DNA of 64,000 nucleotides from Blastocatellia bacterium. Its GTDB lineage: Bacteria > Acidobacteriota > Blastocatellia > Pyrinomonadales > Pyrinomonadaceae. Each line of letters starts with the position of its first letter. Positions within the stretch are counted from its first letter, which is position 1. The notes below the pieces were generated by a model. It searched no databases. It had not been told where the DNA came from and saw nothing but the letters and a program-made list of their open reading frames with translations. The stretch is from positions 62,001 through 126,000 of the forward strand of contig PMSM01000013.1 of assembly GCA_003168335.1 (NCBI GenBank). Reading direction: 5' to 3'. Shown here in pieces: positions 9,543-18,600 of this stretch. The position numbers and the translations under genes are program-made.

Positions 9543-9751
9543 ATGACCTTCTGCGGCCTGGAGGTCATGCCGGAGCGAAGGAAAGACTTGACCCCTGGTG
9601 GCAAATCTTTCCTGAGAAAGGCTTGCCTTATCCGTCGCGCTGGCGTTAACATGCAGCCGTCTAAAAAAGGTTCATTCATATAGCGGGATCGGCCCCGTGG
9701 CTTTATCTGTAACCTTCATTCGAAGAGCTTAGTGAACGCCGGAGGTTAATA

Positions 9752-9961
9752 ATGGTTGACTTTCTGCTGTCAATTGTAGGTTTGGCCGCTTTGGGTGGCG
9801 GGATTTTTGAATTCTACAAGTTCGTAACTGACACCACCCCGGGGGGCGGGCACATGAACGGCTGGATTGCCCTCGGGCTGGCCGTGATCTTCTGCGCGTG
9901 CGCGCTGATGTTGTTCCTGCGCCACGTTAACAAGGAAGAGGAAATTCACATTACCCAGTAG
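9752..9961 (+). CDS. Small two-helix membrane protein, unknown function
   Basis: 69 residues with two predicted membrane helices (about 3-23 and 37-57), a short extramembrane loop with GGGHMNG, and a charged, Glu-rich C-terminus (NKEEEIHITQ). A GGAGG lies 8 bases before the ATG, which supports a real gene. No family was recognised. It is followed by a hairpin terminator about 130 bp downstream. Confidence 0.7.
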   Translation: MVDFLLSIVGLAALGGGIFEFYKFVTDTTPGGGHMNGWIALGLAVIFCACALMLFLRHVNKEEEIHITQ

Positions 9962-10089
9962 AAGGGGCTGCAAGTATCACTGCGCGAATCGGGATGATTG
10001 CTTGCAACAGATTTGTAGAAACCAGCACTGCTGATCGCCGGCATGAGCTTCGCGGCCGAGCACCAGCGATGAAGGGGTTACAAAGCGAC

Positions 10090-10138
10090 GCCGTTTGCGT
10101 CTGCGGCCATTCGCCCACGCAAACGGCCGTTTTTGTTT
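10090..10138 (+). terminator. Rho-independent terminator
   Basis: Perfect 11-bp stem GCCGTTTGCGT (10090-10100) with ACGCAAACGGC (10117-10127), a 16-nt loop, then CGTTTTTGTTT. It ends transcription of the small membrane protein gene, or of a short RNA from the 130 bp between the two. Confidence 0.85.
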
Positions 10139-10213
10139 CAGTCCTGGTCTACCCTTCGTGAGTTTGTTTGCAGCGGACTTTCCAAGACTGACTTTCCGAG
10201 GAGTAATTAAGTA

Positions 10214-10576
10214 ATGTTGCCAACCTTAGCGCTACTGTTCATGCAAACCGAAATGAGCGCGAAGCAACCCAGCTACTTTGCCGTGGTGCTGGTAGGAACT
10301 CTCGTGGCGGGCGGCATCGGCTGGCTTATTGCCGCAGTGCTCGGATTTGCCCGCGCAAGGGCCTTTGGCGCTTCGGCGCGATGGTTTAGCATGGCCGCCG
10401 TGTGTCTGCTGATCTATCATATCCAGTTCCTATTGCTGGGATTCCTCGCAGTCCTGGGCGCCCAACAAAATGACTTCGATTCGGTGCTGTCCTTTGGCGC
10501 GTTCTTGAACGTCTTTGTGGTGCTGGGCGCCATTTGCTCCATCATGGGCTTTGTGCGGCTAACTAACCCGCGCTAA
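10214..10576 (+). CDS. Small integral membrane protein, unknown function
   Basis: 120 residues with three predicted membrane helices (about 23-47, 58-82, 92-114) separated by short loops; the middle loop has Arg-rich FARARAFGASARW. The ATG is preceded by GAGGAG. No family recognised. It lies between a terminator upstream and, 31 bp downstream, the glycoside hydrolase gene on the same strand, with which it may be cotranscribed. Confidence 0.7.
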   Translation: MLPTLALLFMQTEMSAKQPSYFAVVLVGTLVAGGIGWLIAAVLGFARARAFGASARWFSMAAVCLLIYHIQFLLLGFLAVLGAQQNDFDSVLSFGAFLNVFVVLGAICSIMGFVRLTNPR

Positions 10577-10607
10577 GCGGTTAATCAGACTTTCCATTTC
10601 GCTGTTC

Positions 10608-12401
10608 ATGTCCAGGAAACAATTGCTTTTCGCCGCGTTCGCATTGATTGCGGGCGCGGCAGTTTTGTTTGCAATTTCGAACTGGCGCGGCGCCGGAGGC
10701 CGTGGTCGTCCCGCGTTCGTTCAGACTGACGGCCCGCGTTTGGTGATCGACGGAAAGCCGTTTCGTTTCGTGGGCGCGAACGCGGCTTTGATGTATCGGG
10801 ATGATGATCGCGCGCGCATGCCTGAGACTTTGCGCCAAGCGGCCCGGGTAGGAATAAAGGTAGTGCGCGTGTGGGCCTCGGGTGAAGGCGGACCCAACGA
10901 CGTCAAGCCGATCGCCGACTTCAACGATTGGCCCCGCACCCATTCGTTTCGATCCGCACCCGACAAATGGAACGAAGCAGAGTTGATCTTTCTCGATCGA
11001 GTGCTGGTCGAAGCCGCGCGCAATGGACTGCGCGTGCAATTGTGTCTGGCGAACTGGTGGCGGGACACCGGCGGCGTGACGCAGTATTTGCGCTGGGCGG
11101 GCATTGCCGGGGCCGACGACGATAAGTATCCATTCGGCATCAACAATGAAAAGGCGATGCAGTTCTATTCGAACGAGACCGCCCGCCGTCTTTATCGCGA
11201 GCACGTCGAGAAGATTGCCACCCGGCGCAATAGCGTCAATGGAATTCTATACCGCGACGATCCGACAATCTTTGGTTACGAGCTGATGAATGAAGCGCAA
11301 TGTTTGACCGGACGTTGGGCCGAGCGCAGGGCGTGGATGGCCGAGATGAGTGGCTATTTGAAATCGCTGGACCCGGATCATTTGATCGCACCGGGCGAAT
11401 GGGGCTATCGCTCAGCCGCCGAGCGACGCGAATGGCTGATCGATCACGCCTTGCCCAATATAGACTTTTGCGATGTGCACAATTATCCGCGTGACGACAC
11501 AGACAGTTTTGTCGATTCGCCCAAAGCGCTCGGCGAATTCATCGAGAATCGCGTCGCCGCGGCGTACTCAATCAAGAAGCCCCTGGTGCTTGGCGAGTTC
11601 GGTATGTCGAGCGATGGTTATAAGGGCTCCACCCAGGTCGAATGGTATCGCGCGTATTTTGAAAACGCGGTCCAAGCCGGCACGAGCGGCGCAATGTTCT
11701 GGATACTCACCCCCGATCCCGCGCGAGGTTACGGCGTGACTTATTCTTCGCCGCGCGATGCGGGTGTGCTGGCAGAGGTTACCGGTGCTTCCCATTTGTT
11801 TGCTTCGCTCGCCAATGCTGCGCCGCCGCCGACTTTGCTCGAATCGGGACATTTGATACCGCGACAGTTTGCTTTTGCCCAGGCAGAAAACGATCGCGCA
11901 GTGCAACCTCACCTCACTTTTAGACAGAATGGGACGATCCTGTATCGCTTCTCGCCCAACACGGTCGTGCGCGGACGGTTTGAAAAACTCGGCGGGGGCG
12001 ACGGCTATGTTTGGGGAGCGGGCGCTGGTTACTTTGAATACATTATTCCAGGTCGCACTGACCACCGCCGGGTCGGGCAAATCGTGGTGCGGGCCCACCT
12101 CCAACCGGTGTTGCCGGTGGACGCAAAGCCCTCGTGGACTCAAACGCGCGTCACGCTGTTCGTGAATGGAACCGATTGCGGCTCGCGTCTAATTCCAGTG
12201 GAAGATCCGAAAGCACCTTTGATTCAGGAATGGAAGATCGATGCGTGGTCGGTGCGTCTGCGCGCCGCGCGTGGGTTGCCGTTTGTGATTCGCTTTGCGG
12301 TCACGCCCGAATCGGATTGGCTTTATGGCGTGAACATCTCGAACTGGCCGCTTGGTTACGAGTCACACGACGCCGCGCCGGTAGAGGTTGAGATCGACTG
12401 A
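10608..12401 (+). CDS. GH5-like glycoside hydrolase (mannanase/cellulase clan)
   Basis: 597 residues. An N-terminal hydrophobic helix (6-24) is an export signal or membrane anchor. Residues 40-400 form a GH-A clan TIM barrel: FRFVGANAALM at 53-62, VVRVWASGEGG at 85-95, the acid/base glutamate E229 in GYELMNEAQ, and the nucleophile E330 in PLVLGEFGMS. The order and spacing fit GH5-type beta-mannanases. The last 170 residues are beta-rich and may bind carbohydrate (VRGRFEKLGGGDGYVWG). The likely role is hydrolysis of a plant or microbial beta-1,4-linked glycan outside the cytoplasm; the substrate cannot be decided from sequence. Confidence 0.8.
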   Translation: MSRKQLLFAAFALIAGAAVLFAISNWRGAGGRGRPAFVQTDGPRLVIDGKPFRFVGANAALMYRDDDRARMPETLRQAARVGIKVVRVWASGEGGPNDVKPIADFNDWPRTHSFRSAPDKWNEAELIFLDRVLVEAARNGLRVQLCLANWWRDTGGVTQYLRWAGIAGADDDKYPFGINNEKAMQFYSNETARRLYREHVEKIATRRNSVNGILYRDDPTIFGYELMNEAQCLTGRWAERRAWMAEMSGYLKSLDPDHLIAPGEWGYRSAAERREWLIDHALPNIDFCDVHNYPRDDTDSFVDSPKALGEFIENRVAAAYSIKKPLVLGEFGMSSDGYKGSTQVEWYRAYFENAVQAGTSGAMFWILTPDPARGYGVTYSSPRDAGVLAEVTGASHLFASLANAAPPPTLLESGHLIPRQFAFAQAENDRAVQPHLTFRQNGTILYRFSPNTVVRGRFEKLGGGDGYVWGAGAGYFEYIIPGRTDHRRVGQIVVRAHLQPVLPVDAKPSWTQTRVTLFVNGTDCGSRLIPVEDPKAPLIQEWKIDAWSVRLRAARGLPFVIRFAVTPESDWLYGVNISNWPLGYESHDAAPVEVEID

Positions 12402-12468
12402 TTCAATTGGTGTGAGTACTGGTGACGCGGCAATGACTTCAAGCGAACTGCGCTGCGAGTGATGAGCG

Positions 12469-13347
12469 CTACTTAACATCGGCTTCATTTCCGAGTTTCG
12501 TGCATCGCTTGAGATCACAAACGTCACACATCTCGTAGAAACACATTTCACTCTTGCCGTCCCATCCGCCAAAGTCCATCGCATAGCTGTTCAACCTGCC
12601 AAATGAAATGTCCTGATGAGCGTACAGGTTTCTAGTACCGCCTGGATTCGTGCGCCTCGTCTTCACGCTGAAGCTGTCTTTCTTTGCGCCGTCGGTTTTG
12701 AAGTAGAGCCGGGTCTTGTCGATATCCAGGTTAACGGTGATTGTCTTCCCGGCCGCCAGCAAAGACGATACTTCAAACCTGTAGCTCGGCTTATCTCGAC
12801 CGGATTGTTCAGTGAGGAAGAGTTGCGACGTTGGTCCGTCCTGATTGGCGGTAAGCGAGAGACCTAAGCCGTTCGCAGCAATGCTCATCGTCTGAACCTG
12901 GCCCGATGTTAGCGGGACGCTGCGAAAGCCGACGACAAAACCGGGCCCGGTCATGCTGAGATCGACATCTACTTTGGCCGCTGATTTACCAACGATCGTA
13001 ACTTTGTAAGGCCGGCCGGATTTGTCGAAGGGTAGGACGTACGTCGCAGAATTCTCCTGGGTAATCGCTCTGGCGTTGGGGATTTCGTTGACAAACTTCC
13101 GGCGGTTGAAATCGAAGCCGATGCGCTTTCCATCAGAGTCTTCAATGAGGACCTCGGCATCCACATTCAGAGAGATCTGGACGGCCTTTGCCGCCGCTGC
13201 CCGTTGAGTTGTATTTGGCGCCTGTAACTGCACTTCAGGAGTGGGCCCAGCGCAGGTGAGCGGCGCCATCGTAGCAGTTGGTAAATTCGCCAGCCACAAA
13301 CCAGCCGTCACTACCAACAAACCTGATGAGAGACGCAGCATTAGCAT
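12469..13347 (-). CDS. Secreted stand-alone copy of the island's C-terminal beta domain
   Basis: 292 residues with an N-terminal signal (MLMLRLSSGLLVVTAGLWLA). Residues about 60-285 align along their length with the last 240 residues of the two larger proteins at 13391-15214 and 18892-20715: DSDGKRIGFDFNRRKFVNEI, GPGFVVGFRSV, SLTANQDGPTSQLFLT, DIDKTRLYFKTDGAKKDSF, and WDGKSEMCF. It lacks their Cys-His domain and ends with four clustered cysteines (CFYEMCDVCDLKRC). The gene is 43 bp after its larger paralog on the same strand, so likely cotranscribed. Function unknown; it may be a binding or inhibitor partner. Confidence 0.75.
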   Translation of the reverse strand: MLMLRLSSGLLVVTAGLWLANLPTATMAPLTCAGPTPEVQLQAPNTTQRAAAAKAVQISLNVDAEVLIEDSDGKRIGFDFNRRKFVNEIPNARAITQENSATYVLPFDKSGRPYKVTIVGKSAAKVDVDLSMTGPGFVVGFRSVPLTSGQVQTMSIAANGLGLSLTANQDGPTSQLFLTEQSGRDKPSYRFEVSSLLAAGKTITVNLDIDKTRLYFKTDGAKKDSFSVKTRRTNPGGTRNLYAHQDISFGRLNSYAMDFGGWDGKSEMCFYEMCDVCDLKRCTKLGNEADVK

Positions 13348-13390
13348 CGCGCCTTATGGGGCCCGAAATGACCGCGCTAGCCGGCCGGAG

Positions 13391-15214
13391 CTAGTACCAC
13401 AACAACGCGGTGATTGGCTGGTGAGGTTGAAAGTAATTTCTCGCCTCAGCCGGCTTCTTTGCCGGCTTCTCGTTTGGCTCTTCAGTGCAGGGATCGTCGT
13501 CGAAGCCGTTGCCCTCATCGTCATCCTCGAAACACATTTCGCCCTTGCCGTCCCATTTGCTGAAGTCCATTTCGTAATTGTCAGTCTTCTTGGCTATCTC
13601 AAGGTCATGATGCTCGTATGAACTCGTGGTGCCGTCCGGATTGACACGGGTCACTCGGACATCATAAGCGTCCCTCTTCGCGTCGTTATCTTTGAAGAAC
13701 AACTTTTGCTTTTCCAGATCGAGTTTCATGGTGACGGTCTTGCCCGGGCTGAGTTTAATGCCGCCGATTTCAAAGAAGTAACTCGGATCCTTGCGACCGG
13801 TGGCAATCGTGATGAAGATCTTCGGGGTTTGACCGTCCTGACTGGCGGTGAAGGAAAGTTCGCGGCCATTCGGGCTGATGGTCATGGTTAGGTTCTCGCC
13901 CGGATCGACGAGAATGTCCTGAAAGCCCACAACGAATCCGGGACCCTCCATGTCCAGATCGGCGTCGACTTCGTGGTCTATGGATTTGCCGGCGACGTTG
14001 ATGGTGTAAGGCTTGCTCGACTGAATGTGTGGCAGGTGATATTCAGGAGGTATGTTCTTGCCCATCCCGCCTTCGATTGGCACGACGTCGGCATCGGGAA
14101 TCTCATTCACAAAACGGTTCTTGGCGAAATCGTAGCCGATGCGCTTACCGTTTGGATCGGTAATCAGATATTCGCCTTCGCCATCGAGGGCAAACCCAAC
14201 CTGATCTTTTTTCGGTTTCTTGACTGCTGATACATGATGCAACGCGGCGCGTTCGCTGCTATCCGAACAAAACGGACAGCCGTACACGGGCAGTTCCCGG
14301 GCTGCCTGGCTCTTTAGGCCGAGCGTTTGGCTGGTGGCATCTCCGATATAATCACTGGCAGTCTTGGTTGGATCCGCGGCGGTGTGATAGCGCCAGGTCT
14401 CTTCTTTCGTGTCGAATATGACAACCTTGGTCGCGTCGCCGGGATAATTACTATCATAAACATACAGGTGATAGATTCCTTCGCCCATGTCTTCGACCGC
14501 ATACGGAGAGATGGCATGTCCGCGCGTATAGCGGCCGTCTTCGCGCATGCCGATACTGAGTACGTAGTGGTCTTTGCTGTCATCCTTCATCGAATCGATC
14601 AGCATGTGAAGTATTACGGAAGGCTTCATCTTCCAGGTTTCGGCTCTGAAAGCCGAGATCTCTGAGAGTTTCTGCAACACATGATAGTGGGCGACATAGT
14701 TCGAGATGGCGGCCGTGTGTTCGAGATCGGAAACCTTATGCGCGCCTGATTGCCAGTCCGTTAGAGCAGTCTTGCCGTCGAACGGCAACCCTTGCCACAG
14801 CCGTAAGCTGGTGACCGCCAATCCCTCACAGTGCCCGCCTTCCAGGAGCTTAACCGCTTCCGCCAGCCATTCTTGGGCAGGTTCATTCAGGACGCAGTCG
14901 CTGGCCGTGGTGCCGGACTCGCAGACATTCTCGGCCCCAAAGATCGTCACAAGGTTACCGGCATTCAGATCATTTTCATTGTCATGGTCGCGGCCATAAT
15001 TCCGAAAGCCGTAGCCGTACACTGTCGGATCATATTCCTTGAGCTGAGCGACAATCGTACCTTTCTCGCCCTGAACTTGAGCCACCGAATTGGTCCGTCG
15101 GACATGGGGATTGGACTTCGCGGTCGATCGTGGAACCAGGACCAGGCCGATGGCGATAGCGGTCAGCGCAAATAAGTAAAGTGACGACTTGAAAATAGTT
15201 AGATGGCGTTTCAT
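13391..15214 (-). CDS. Secreted papain-fold-like protein with Cys-His-Asp/Asn signature, paralog A
   Basis: 607 residues. An N-terminal signal or anchor (8-30) is followed by a domain with conserved GGHCEGLAV (C129), GHAISPYAVE (H233) and YDSNYPG (D254/N256). This order and spacing are what a papain, C39 or transglutaminase-like cysteine peptidase would show. C98 and C107 may form a disulfide, and CPFC at 313-316 is a metal-binding or redox pair. The C-terminal 240 residues are the beta domain shared with the smaller neighbour, ending in an acidic loop (CFEDDDEGNGFDDDPC) that could bind calcium. Cysteine protease activity is inferred from motif order only. No family name was recognised. Confidence 0.75.
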   Translation of the reverse strand: MKRHLTIFKSSLYLFALTAIAIGLVLVPRSTAKSNPHVRRTNSVAQVQGEKGTIVAQLKEYDPTVYGYGFRNYGRDHDNENDLNAGNLVTIFGAENVCESGTTASDCVLNEPAQEWLAEAVKLLEGGHCEGLAVTSLRLWQGLPFDGKTALTDWQSGAHKVSDLEHTAAISNYVAHYHVLQKLSEISAFRAETWKMKPSVILHMLIDSMKDDSKDHYVLSIGMREDGRYTRGHAISPYAVEDMGEGIYHLYVYDSNYPGDATKVVIFDTKEETWRYHTAADPTKTASDYIGDATSQTLGLKSQAARELPVYGCPFCSDSSERAALHHVSAVKKPKKDQVGFALDGEGEYLITDPNGKRIGYDFAKNRFVNEIPDADVVPIEGGMGKNIPPEYHLPHIQSSKPYTINVAGKSIDHEVDADLDMEGPGFVVGFQDILVDPGENLTMTISPNGRELSFTASQDGQTPKIFITIATGRKDPSYFFEIGGIKLSPGKTVTMKLDLEKQKLFFKDNDAKRDAYDVRVTRVNPDGTTSSYEHHDLEIAKKTDNYEMDFSKWDGKGEMCFEDDDEGNGFDDDPCTEEPNEKPAKKPAEARNYFQPHQPITALLWY

Positions 15215-15277
15215 TTTCGACTCCGTAGGGTGAACCGACGACTTCTGGAGATCTTAAGGATCCTTTTCGTGAAGGAC

Positions 15278-15304
15278 GGTATATCCCATTAACCCTGTTG
15301 TCAA
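15278..15304 (-). promoter_or_regulatory. Candidate sigma70-type promoter, leftward
   Basis: Minus-strand TTGACA (15299-15304), 15-bp spacer, TATACC (15278-15283), about 64 bp before the ATG of the minus-strand peptidase-like gene. The spacer is shorter than ideal. Confidence 0.4.
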
Positions 15305-15328
15305 CGAAGGACTTCCCGGAAAACTCTC

Positions 15329-15357
15329 TTGACTTTTGTTGTCTGGAAACTTAGTTT
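15329..15357 (+). promoter_or_regulatory. Candidate sigma70-type promoter, rightward
   Basis: TTGACT (15329-15334), 17-bp spacer, TAGTTT (15352-15357), 70 bp before the ATG at 15427. With the leftward candidate it makes a divergent control region of 212 bp between the two arms of the secreted island. Confidence 0.5.
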
Positions 15358-15426
15358 CTCAGTGCATCAACACCGCAACGGGCATTCAAGTAATTAATCG
15401 ACGAATATTCTCAATAGGAGCAGACA

Positions 15427-16260
15427 ATGAATAAACGACTACCCACAAAGGCTCTTAACGCCATCCTGTTAACCGCAGCATTAGTTTTCTGTCTGGTTCC
15501 AGCACAGAAAACGATTGTCTTCGCACAACAGGCCGGGTCGAAGGAAAGCTTGACCCCGACCTTCTGGCAGAGGGATCCAGATGCCGACTTTGAGGATGAG
15601 GGAAGGATGCATTGTGCACCGACGTCGGTTTCGGATGGACTCATTTATTTGTCCAGGGCATTCGGCCTGAAGGACCTGGTCCCAGGCACAGAGCAGAAGA
15701 AAGACCAGATCAAACTTATCCAGGAACTCGCCGACGAATTTAGTACTGATCCCAGCATCGGCGGTACCAACCCGGACAAAGTTTTGACTGGGCTACAAAG
15801 CTATGTGAAGTCCAAAGGCTATGAGTTGAGCCGTCTGGAGATTATGACCTGGCGTTCCGTTAGCGAATCAAACAAGCAATTCAAGACCGGTACAAAGCCT
15901 GACATGTCCTGGATGCGCAGTGCCGCGAACAGCAAAGACACCGTCGTGGTATTCAACTTCGGCTGGTACCACAAGACGGACGACGGTTACACCCGAAAAG
16001 GCGGCCACTGGGTTGCCGTGGTGGGCGCCTCCGGCAATGGGTTCACCGTTCACAATCCGATTCTACCGTCTGAACAGCAGTCGGAAAAGAAGTCCTTGAC
16101 ACTCACCCTGTTGGATGAGGACTTCATAGTGGTCAAGGACTCGGGCGAAGCTAACATGAAAGGCTTTTATGACGGCGAAGGCCCTGGCCTGCCTCGTCGT
16201 GATGCCGTCGAAGCAGCGATTTTGGATGCGGTGATCGTTTTCAGTCTGAAGAAACAATGA
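15427..16260 (+). CDS. Secreted C39-like cysteine peptidase-fold protein
   Basis: 277 residues with signal peptide (cleavage near VFAQQA, 31-36). A C39/papain-like arrangement is visible: Q48 in FWQRD as possible oxyanion residue, C63 in MHCAPTS, H194 in GGHWVAVVG, and N210 in VHNP. This fits the peptidase C39-like family, whose members are either peptidases or inactive binding folds. There is no ABC domain, so it is not a bacteriocin exporter. An AGGAG precedes the ATG and a good promoter lies 70 bp upstream. First gene of the rightward arm of the island. Confidence 0.78.
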   Translation: MNKRLPTKALNAILLTAALVFCLVPAQKTIVFAQQAGSKESLTPTFWQRDPDADFEDEGRMHCAPTSVSDGLIYLSRAFGLKDLVPGTEQKKDQIKLIQELADEFSTDPSIGGTNPDKVLTGLQSYVKSKGYELSRLEIMTWRSVSESNKQFKTGTKPDMSWMRSAANSKDTVVVFNFGWYHKTDDGYTRKGGHWVAVVGASGNGFTVHNPILPSEQQSEKKSLTLTLLDEDFIVVKDSGEANMKGFYDGEGPGLPRRDAVEAAILDAVIVFSLKKQ

Positions 16261-16408
16261 TCGCAGCCCCAGATGCGCTGCGGTGCAGATCTGCGGCGCT
16301 GATGTATTTTCGATAGATGCCTACCGAAGCGTCCAAGGATCGCCTCTTTGGGCAGTTCTACTTTTCATTCGCAAGCGTACCGGTGATTGCACCGGGGAAG
16401 GGAAAATA

Positions 16409-16993
16409 ATGAAGTTACCTCGTTTCGTCTGGTTGTTTGTTTTGATTTCTGTCTCGGGACTTATTTCTTTCGTTCAGGCGAAAGGGCAAGTCTGGTCGCT
16501 AACAACTGAAGCCGTTTCGCCGCTTTTCGCTGCTCAGGAAAACAGCGTAAACAAGGCGAACGAATTGGGAATCCAGTTCGTCGTGCCAGCGGGCTGGCAG
16601 GTCAAGAAGGACCCGAACGGGACCGTAACAGCATCCAAAAAAGACGGCGATGGCTATGTCGTAGTGGCTTTCTCGTCCTTCGCGCCTGACGCCTCTACGC
16701 TTACGCCCGATGCCCTGTTCAAAGCCTTCGCCGAAGGCATTTTTTCGAATGCCAAGAAAGATTTTGGGAATGAATTCAAAACGGGTGAGATAGGCACGGC
16801 CCCCCAAAACGGCGTGACGATGACCATGCAATCATTTTCCGGAAAGCAGGATGGTGCGGACATTAGCGGTGTGGTGATCGTGCTGAACGCCACCAAGCCC
16901 GTCGGTATTTACATGCAAGCCACAACGAAACTTTCCGATAGTCTTGGCAAGGAAAGCGAATTGCTCTTTAAGAGTATCAAGAAACTCGAATAG
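16409..16993 (+). CDS. Secreted DcrB/PsbP-like protein, unknown function
   Basis: 194 residues. The ATG at 16409 was chosen over the longest frame (from 16283) because it follows GGGGAAGGG and opens a signal peptide (MKLPRFVWLFVLISVSG). The mature part starts with GIQFVVPAGWQVKKD, a pattern of the Mog1/PsbP/DcrB fold, and continues as alternating strands and one amphipathic helix. There are no catalytic residues. A protein with the same opening pattern (LSLCVPNGWSVET) is encoded at 29670-30200. It sits 148 bp after the C39-like gene, same strand. Confidence 0.65.
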   Translation: MKLPRFVWLFVLISVSGLISFVQAKGQVWSLTTEAVSPLFAAQENSVNKANELGIQFVVPAGWQVKKDPNGTVTASKKDGDGYVVVAFSSFAPDASTLTPDALFKAFAEGIFSNAKKDFGNEFKTGEIGTAPQNGVTMTMQSFSGKQDGADISGVVIVLNATKPVGIYMQATTKLSDSLGKESELLFKSIKKLE

Positions 16994-17058
16994 GTTTGAC
17001 AGAGTTGCTGTCAGCCACCGCATAACAGATTTTGAGCAATACTTAAGAGGAGTACCCT

Positions 17059-17523
17059 ATGGCTTTCCGACTGACAATGATCGTTGTTTTTTGCATGGCT
17101 TTCTGCGCTCTCGCCTCAGCGCAGGAAGATCGAACTACGATAAATAAGTCGCTGGTACCTGGTGTGGTTGGCCGGAATGCTCAGTTCGTTCAAGTTGGAA
17201 GCGCCTCAGTCCCGCAACCTACTTACATCGGCCAATGGTCCAACGGTCGGGGAGACACGCTGGCTATTACAGCAACCACAATCCGGTTTGCCAATGATAA
17301 ACCTGTGAAATACCGTGACGGGACTAAAGTAACTAACGGCCGCGAGTTCCACTTGGAAATTACTTCCGCAGGCAAGCTCAATTATCTTACGAAGTTTCTT
17401 TCGCTATCCATGGGTGAGGGAGAGAAACCCGATGAGATGAAAATGACCCTTTATGATTCCTATAAAGACATGGTGGATGGGGCGAATTCACAGGGCGAGG
17501 CTACCTGGTATCGGGACAAGTGA
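17059..17523 (+). CDS. Small secreted protein, unknown function
   Basis: 154 residues with a signal peptide (MAFRLTMIVVFCMAFCALAS, AQ). The mature part is beta-rich with QPTYIGQWSNGRGDTLAITA, suggesting a lipocalin-like or small beta-barrel fold, but no family was recognised. AAGAGGAG lies 6 bases before the ATG. It is 65 bp downstream of the PsbP-like gene and probably in the same transcript. Confidence 0.65.
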   Translation: MAFRLTMIVVFCMAFCALASAQEDRTTINKSLVPGVVGRNAQFVQVGSASVPQPTYIGQWSNGRGDTLAITATTIRFANDKPVKYRDGTKVTNGREFHLEITSAGKLNYLTKFLSLSMGEGEKPDEMKMTLYDSYKDMVDGANSQGEATWYRDK

Positions 17524-17665
17524 AGCAAGTCCACCCAGCGCGCAGCCTATCTGAAAAAAACGTCTTAAACTGCTGCTTCCATTTCCAGCCAGGCGCTGTT
17601 CTTGACGGGGCTTTGTTCGCCGATGCTTGACTGCTCACCTCCATCGATGACCGACTACAACTTCG

Positions 17666-17694
17666 TTGACTTTCTTTCTGATAGAGCGTATTTT
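17666..17694 (+). promoter_or_regulatory. Candidate sigma70-type promoter
   Basis: TTGACT (17666-17671), 17-bp spacer, TATTTT (17689-17694), 82 bp before the ATG at 17776. It shares the TTGACT-N17 form with the promoter at 15329. Confidence 0.5.
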
Positions 17695-17775
17695 CGCCTG
17701 CATCAAAACGAGTTCCAGTCAGGAACGCAGGCCTAGCAACGCTTAAAACCTCAAATTGAGTAAGGAGAAACACCT

Positions 17776-18600
17776 ATGCGGAAAACAATGCTCATGTCGA
17801 TGTCGGTGGGGTTGCTCGTAGGTATCGGCTTTTTGAGTTCCTTTATTTCGGCGCGCGCTCAGGCCAGACGCTCGGATGAAGTCACTGTCACTGGGAAATG
17901 GGAGCTGGTCGGAAAAGAGGGAGAATGGAAAAATGCGGTTGAAATGGTAGCGATGGACGGCTTCCTGTGGAGCGTGGAGAAGGATGGGTCGCTTTACAAG
18001 ACCGATCCCGCCACCGGGAAACGCACTCAGGTCGGAGAAAAGGGAGCTTTTGAAAATATTCAAAATCTCGAAGGGATGGATCACCTCCTATGGTCGATTG
18101 AAGCTGGAACTCTCTATAAGAACGATCCCAAGACGGGCAAGTGGGAGATGGCTGGCAAAGAAGGCGAATGGTCCAAGACCATTGATTTCGTGGCGCTGGG
18201 TGGGGTTCTGTATTCGATTGAACCCGATGGCTCGCTCTGGAAAACCGACAAGAACGGGAATAACACCCTGATTGATAAAGGCGACTTCAAGGGCTGCACG
18301 CGTTTGACCGAGATGGGCGGAAAATTGTGGACGATTGAGAACGGCACTCTATACGAAACCGACCCCAACACTCTCAACTGGAAGCAAGCTGGTAAGGAAG
18401 GTGAATTCTCCAAGATCAACGCGATGGAAGGAACTAAAACCTACATCTTCATGATTGACAAGTCCGGAAACCTCTACAAGGTTGACAAGGATGGGACCAA
18501 GACCCTGCTCGGTGACGATTACGGTGAGACCAGGATCTTGACAACCTTGGATGGAAGGTTATGGACGGTTGAGGGAGGCAGCCTCTACAAGACAAATTAG
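17776..18600 (+). CDS. Secreted six-bladed tectonin-like beta-propeller
   Basis: 274 residues with a signal peptide (to about residue 31, SARAQA). The mature protein is six tandem repeats of 35-40 residues with the core L(W/Y)S(I/V)E-x-G-(S/T)-LYKTD, for example FLWSVEKDGSLYKTD and KLWTIENGTLYETD. The first strand (GKWELVGKEGEW) and last repeat (RLWTVEGGSLYKTN) would close the ring. This resembles tectonin and tachylectin propellers, which bind glycans or lipopolysaccharide. AAGGAG precedes the ATG. A paralog that is a lipoprotein lies at 20774-21649. The ligand is unknown. Confidence 0.78.
   Translation: MRKTMLMSMSVGLLVGIGFLSSFISARAQARRSDEVTVTGKWELVGKEGEWKNAVEMVAMDGFLWSVEKDGSLYKTDPATGKRTQVGEKGAFENIQNLEGMDHLLWSIEAGTLYKNDPKTGKWEMAGKEGEWSKTIDFVALGGVLYSIEPDGSLWKTDKNGNNTLIDKGDFKGCTRLTEMGGKLWTIENGTLYETDPNTLNWKQAGKEGEFSKINAMEGTKTYIFMIDKSGNLYKVDKDGTKTLLGDDYGETRILTTLDGRLWTVEGGSLYKTN

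Noticed and set aside
16283-16408. Upstream start for the PsbP-like secreted protein
   Set aside because: No signal-like sequence or ribosome-binding site; the internal ATG at 16409 has both.
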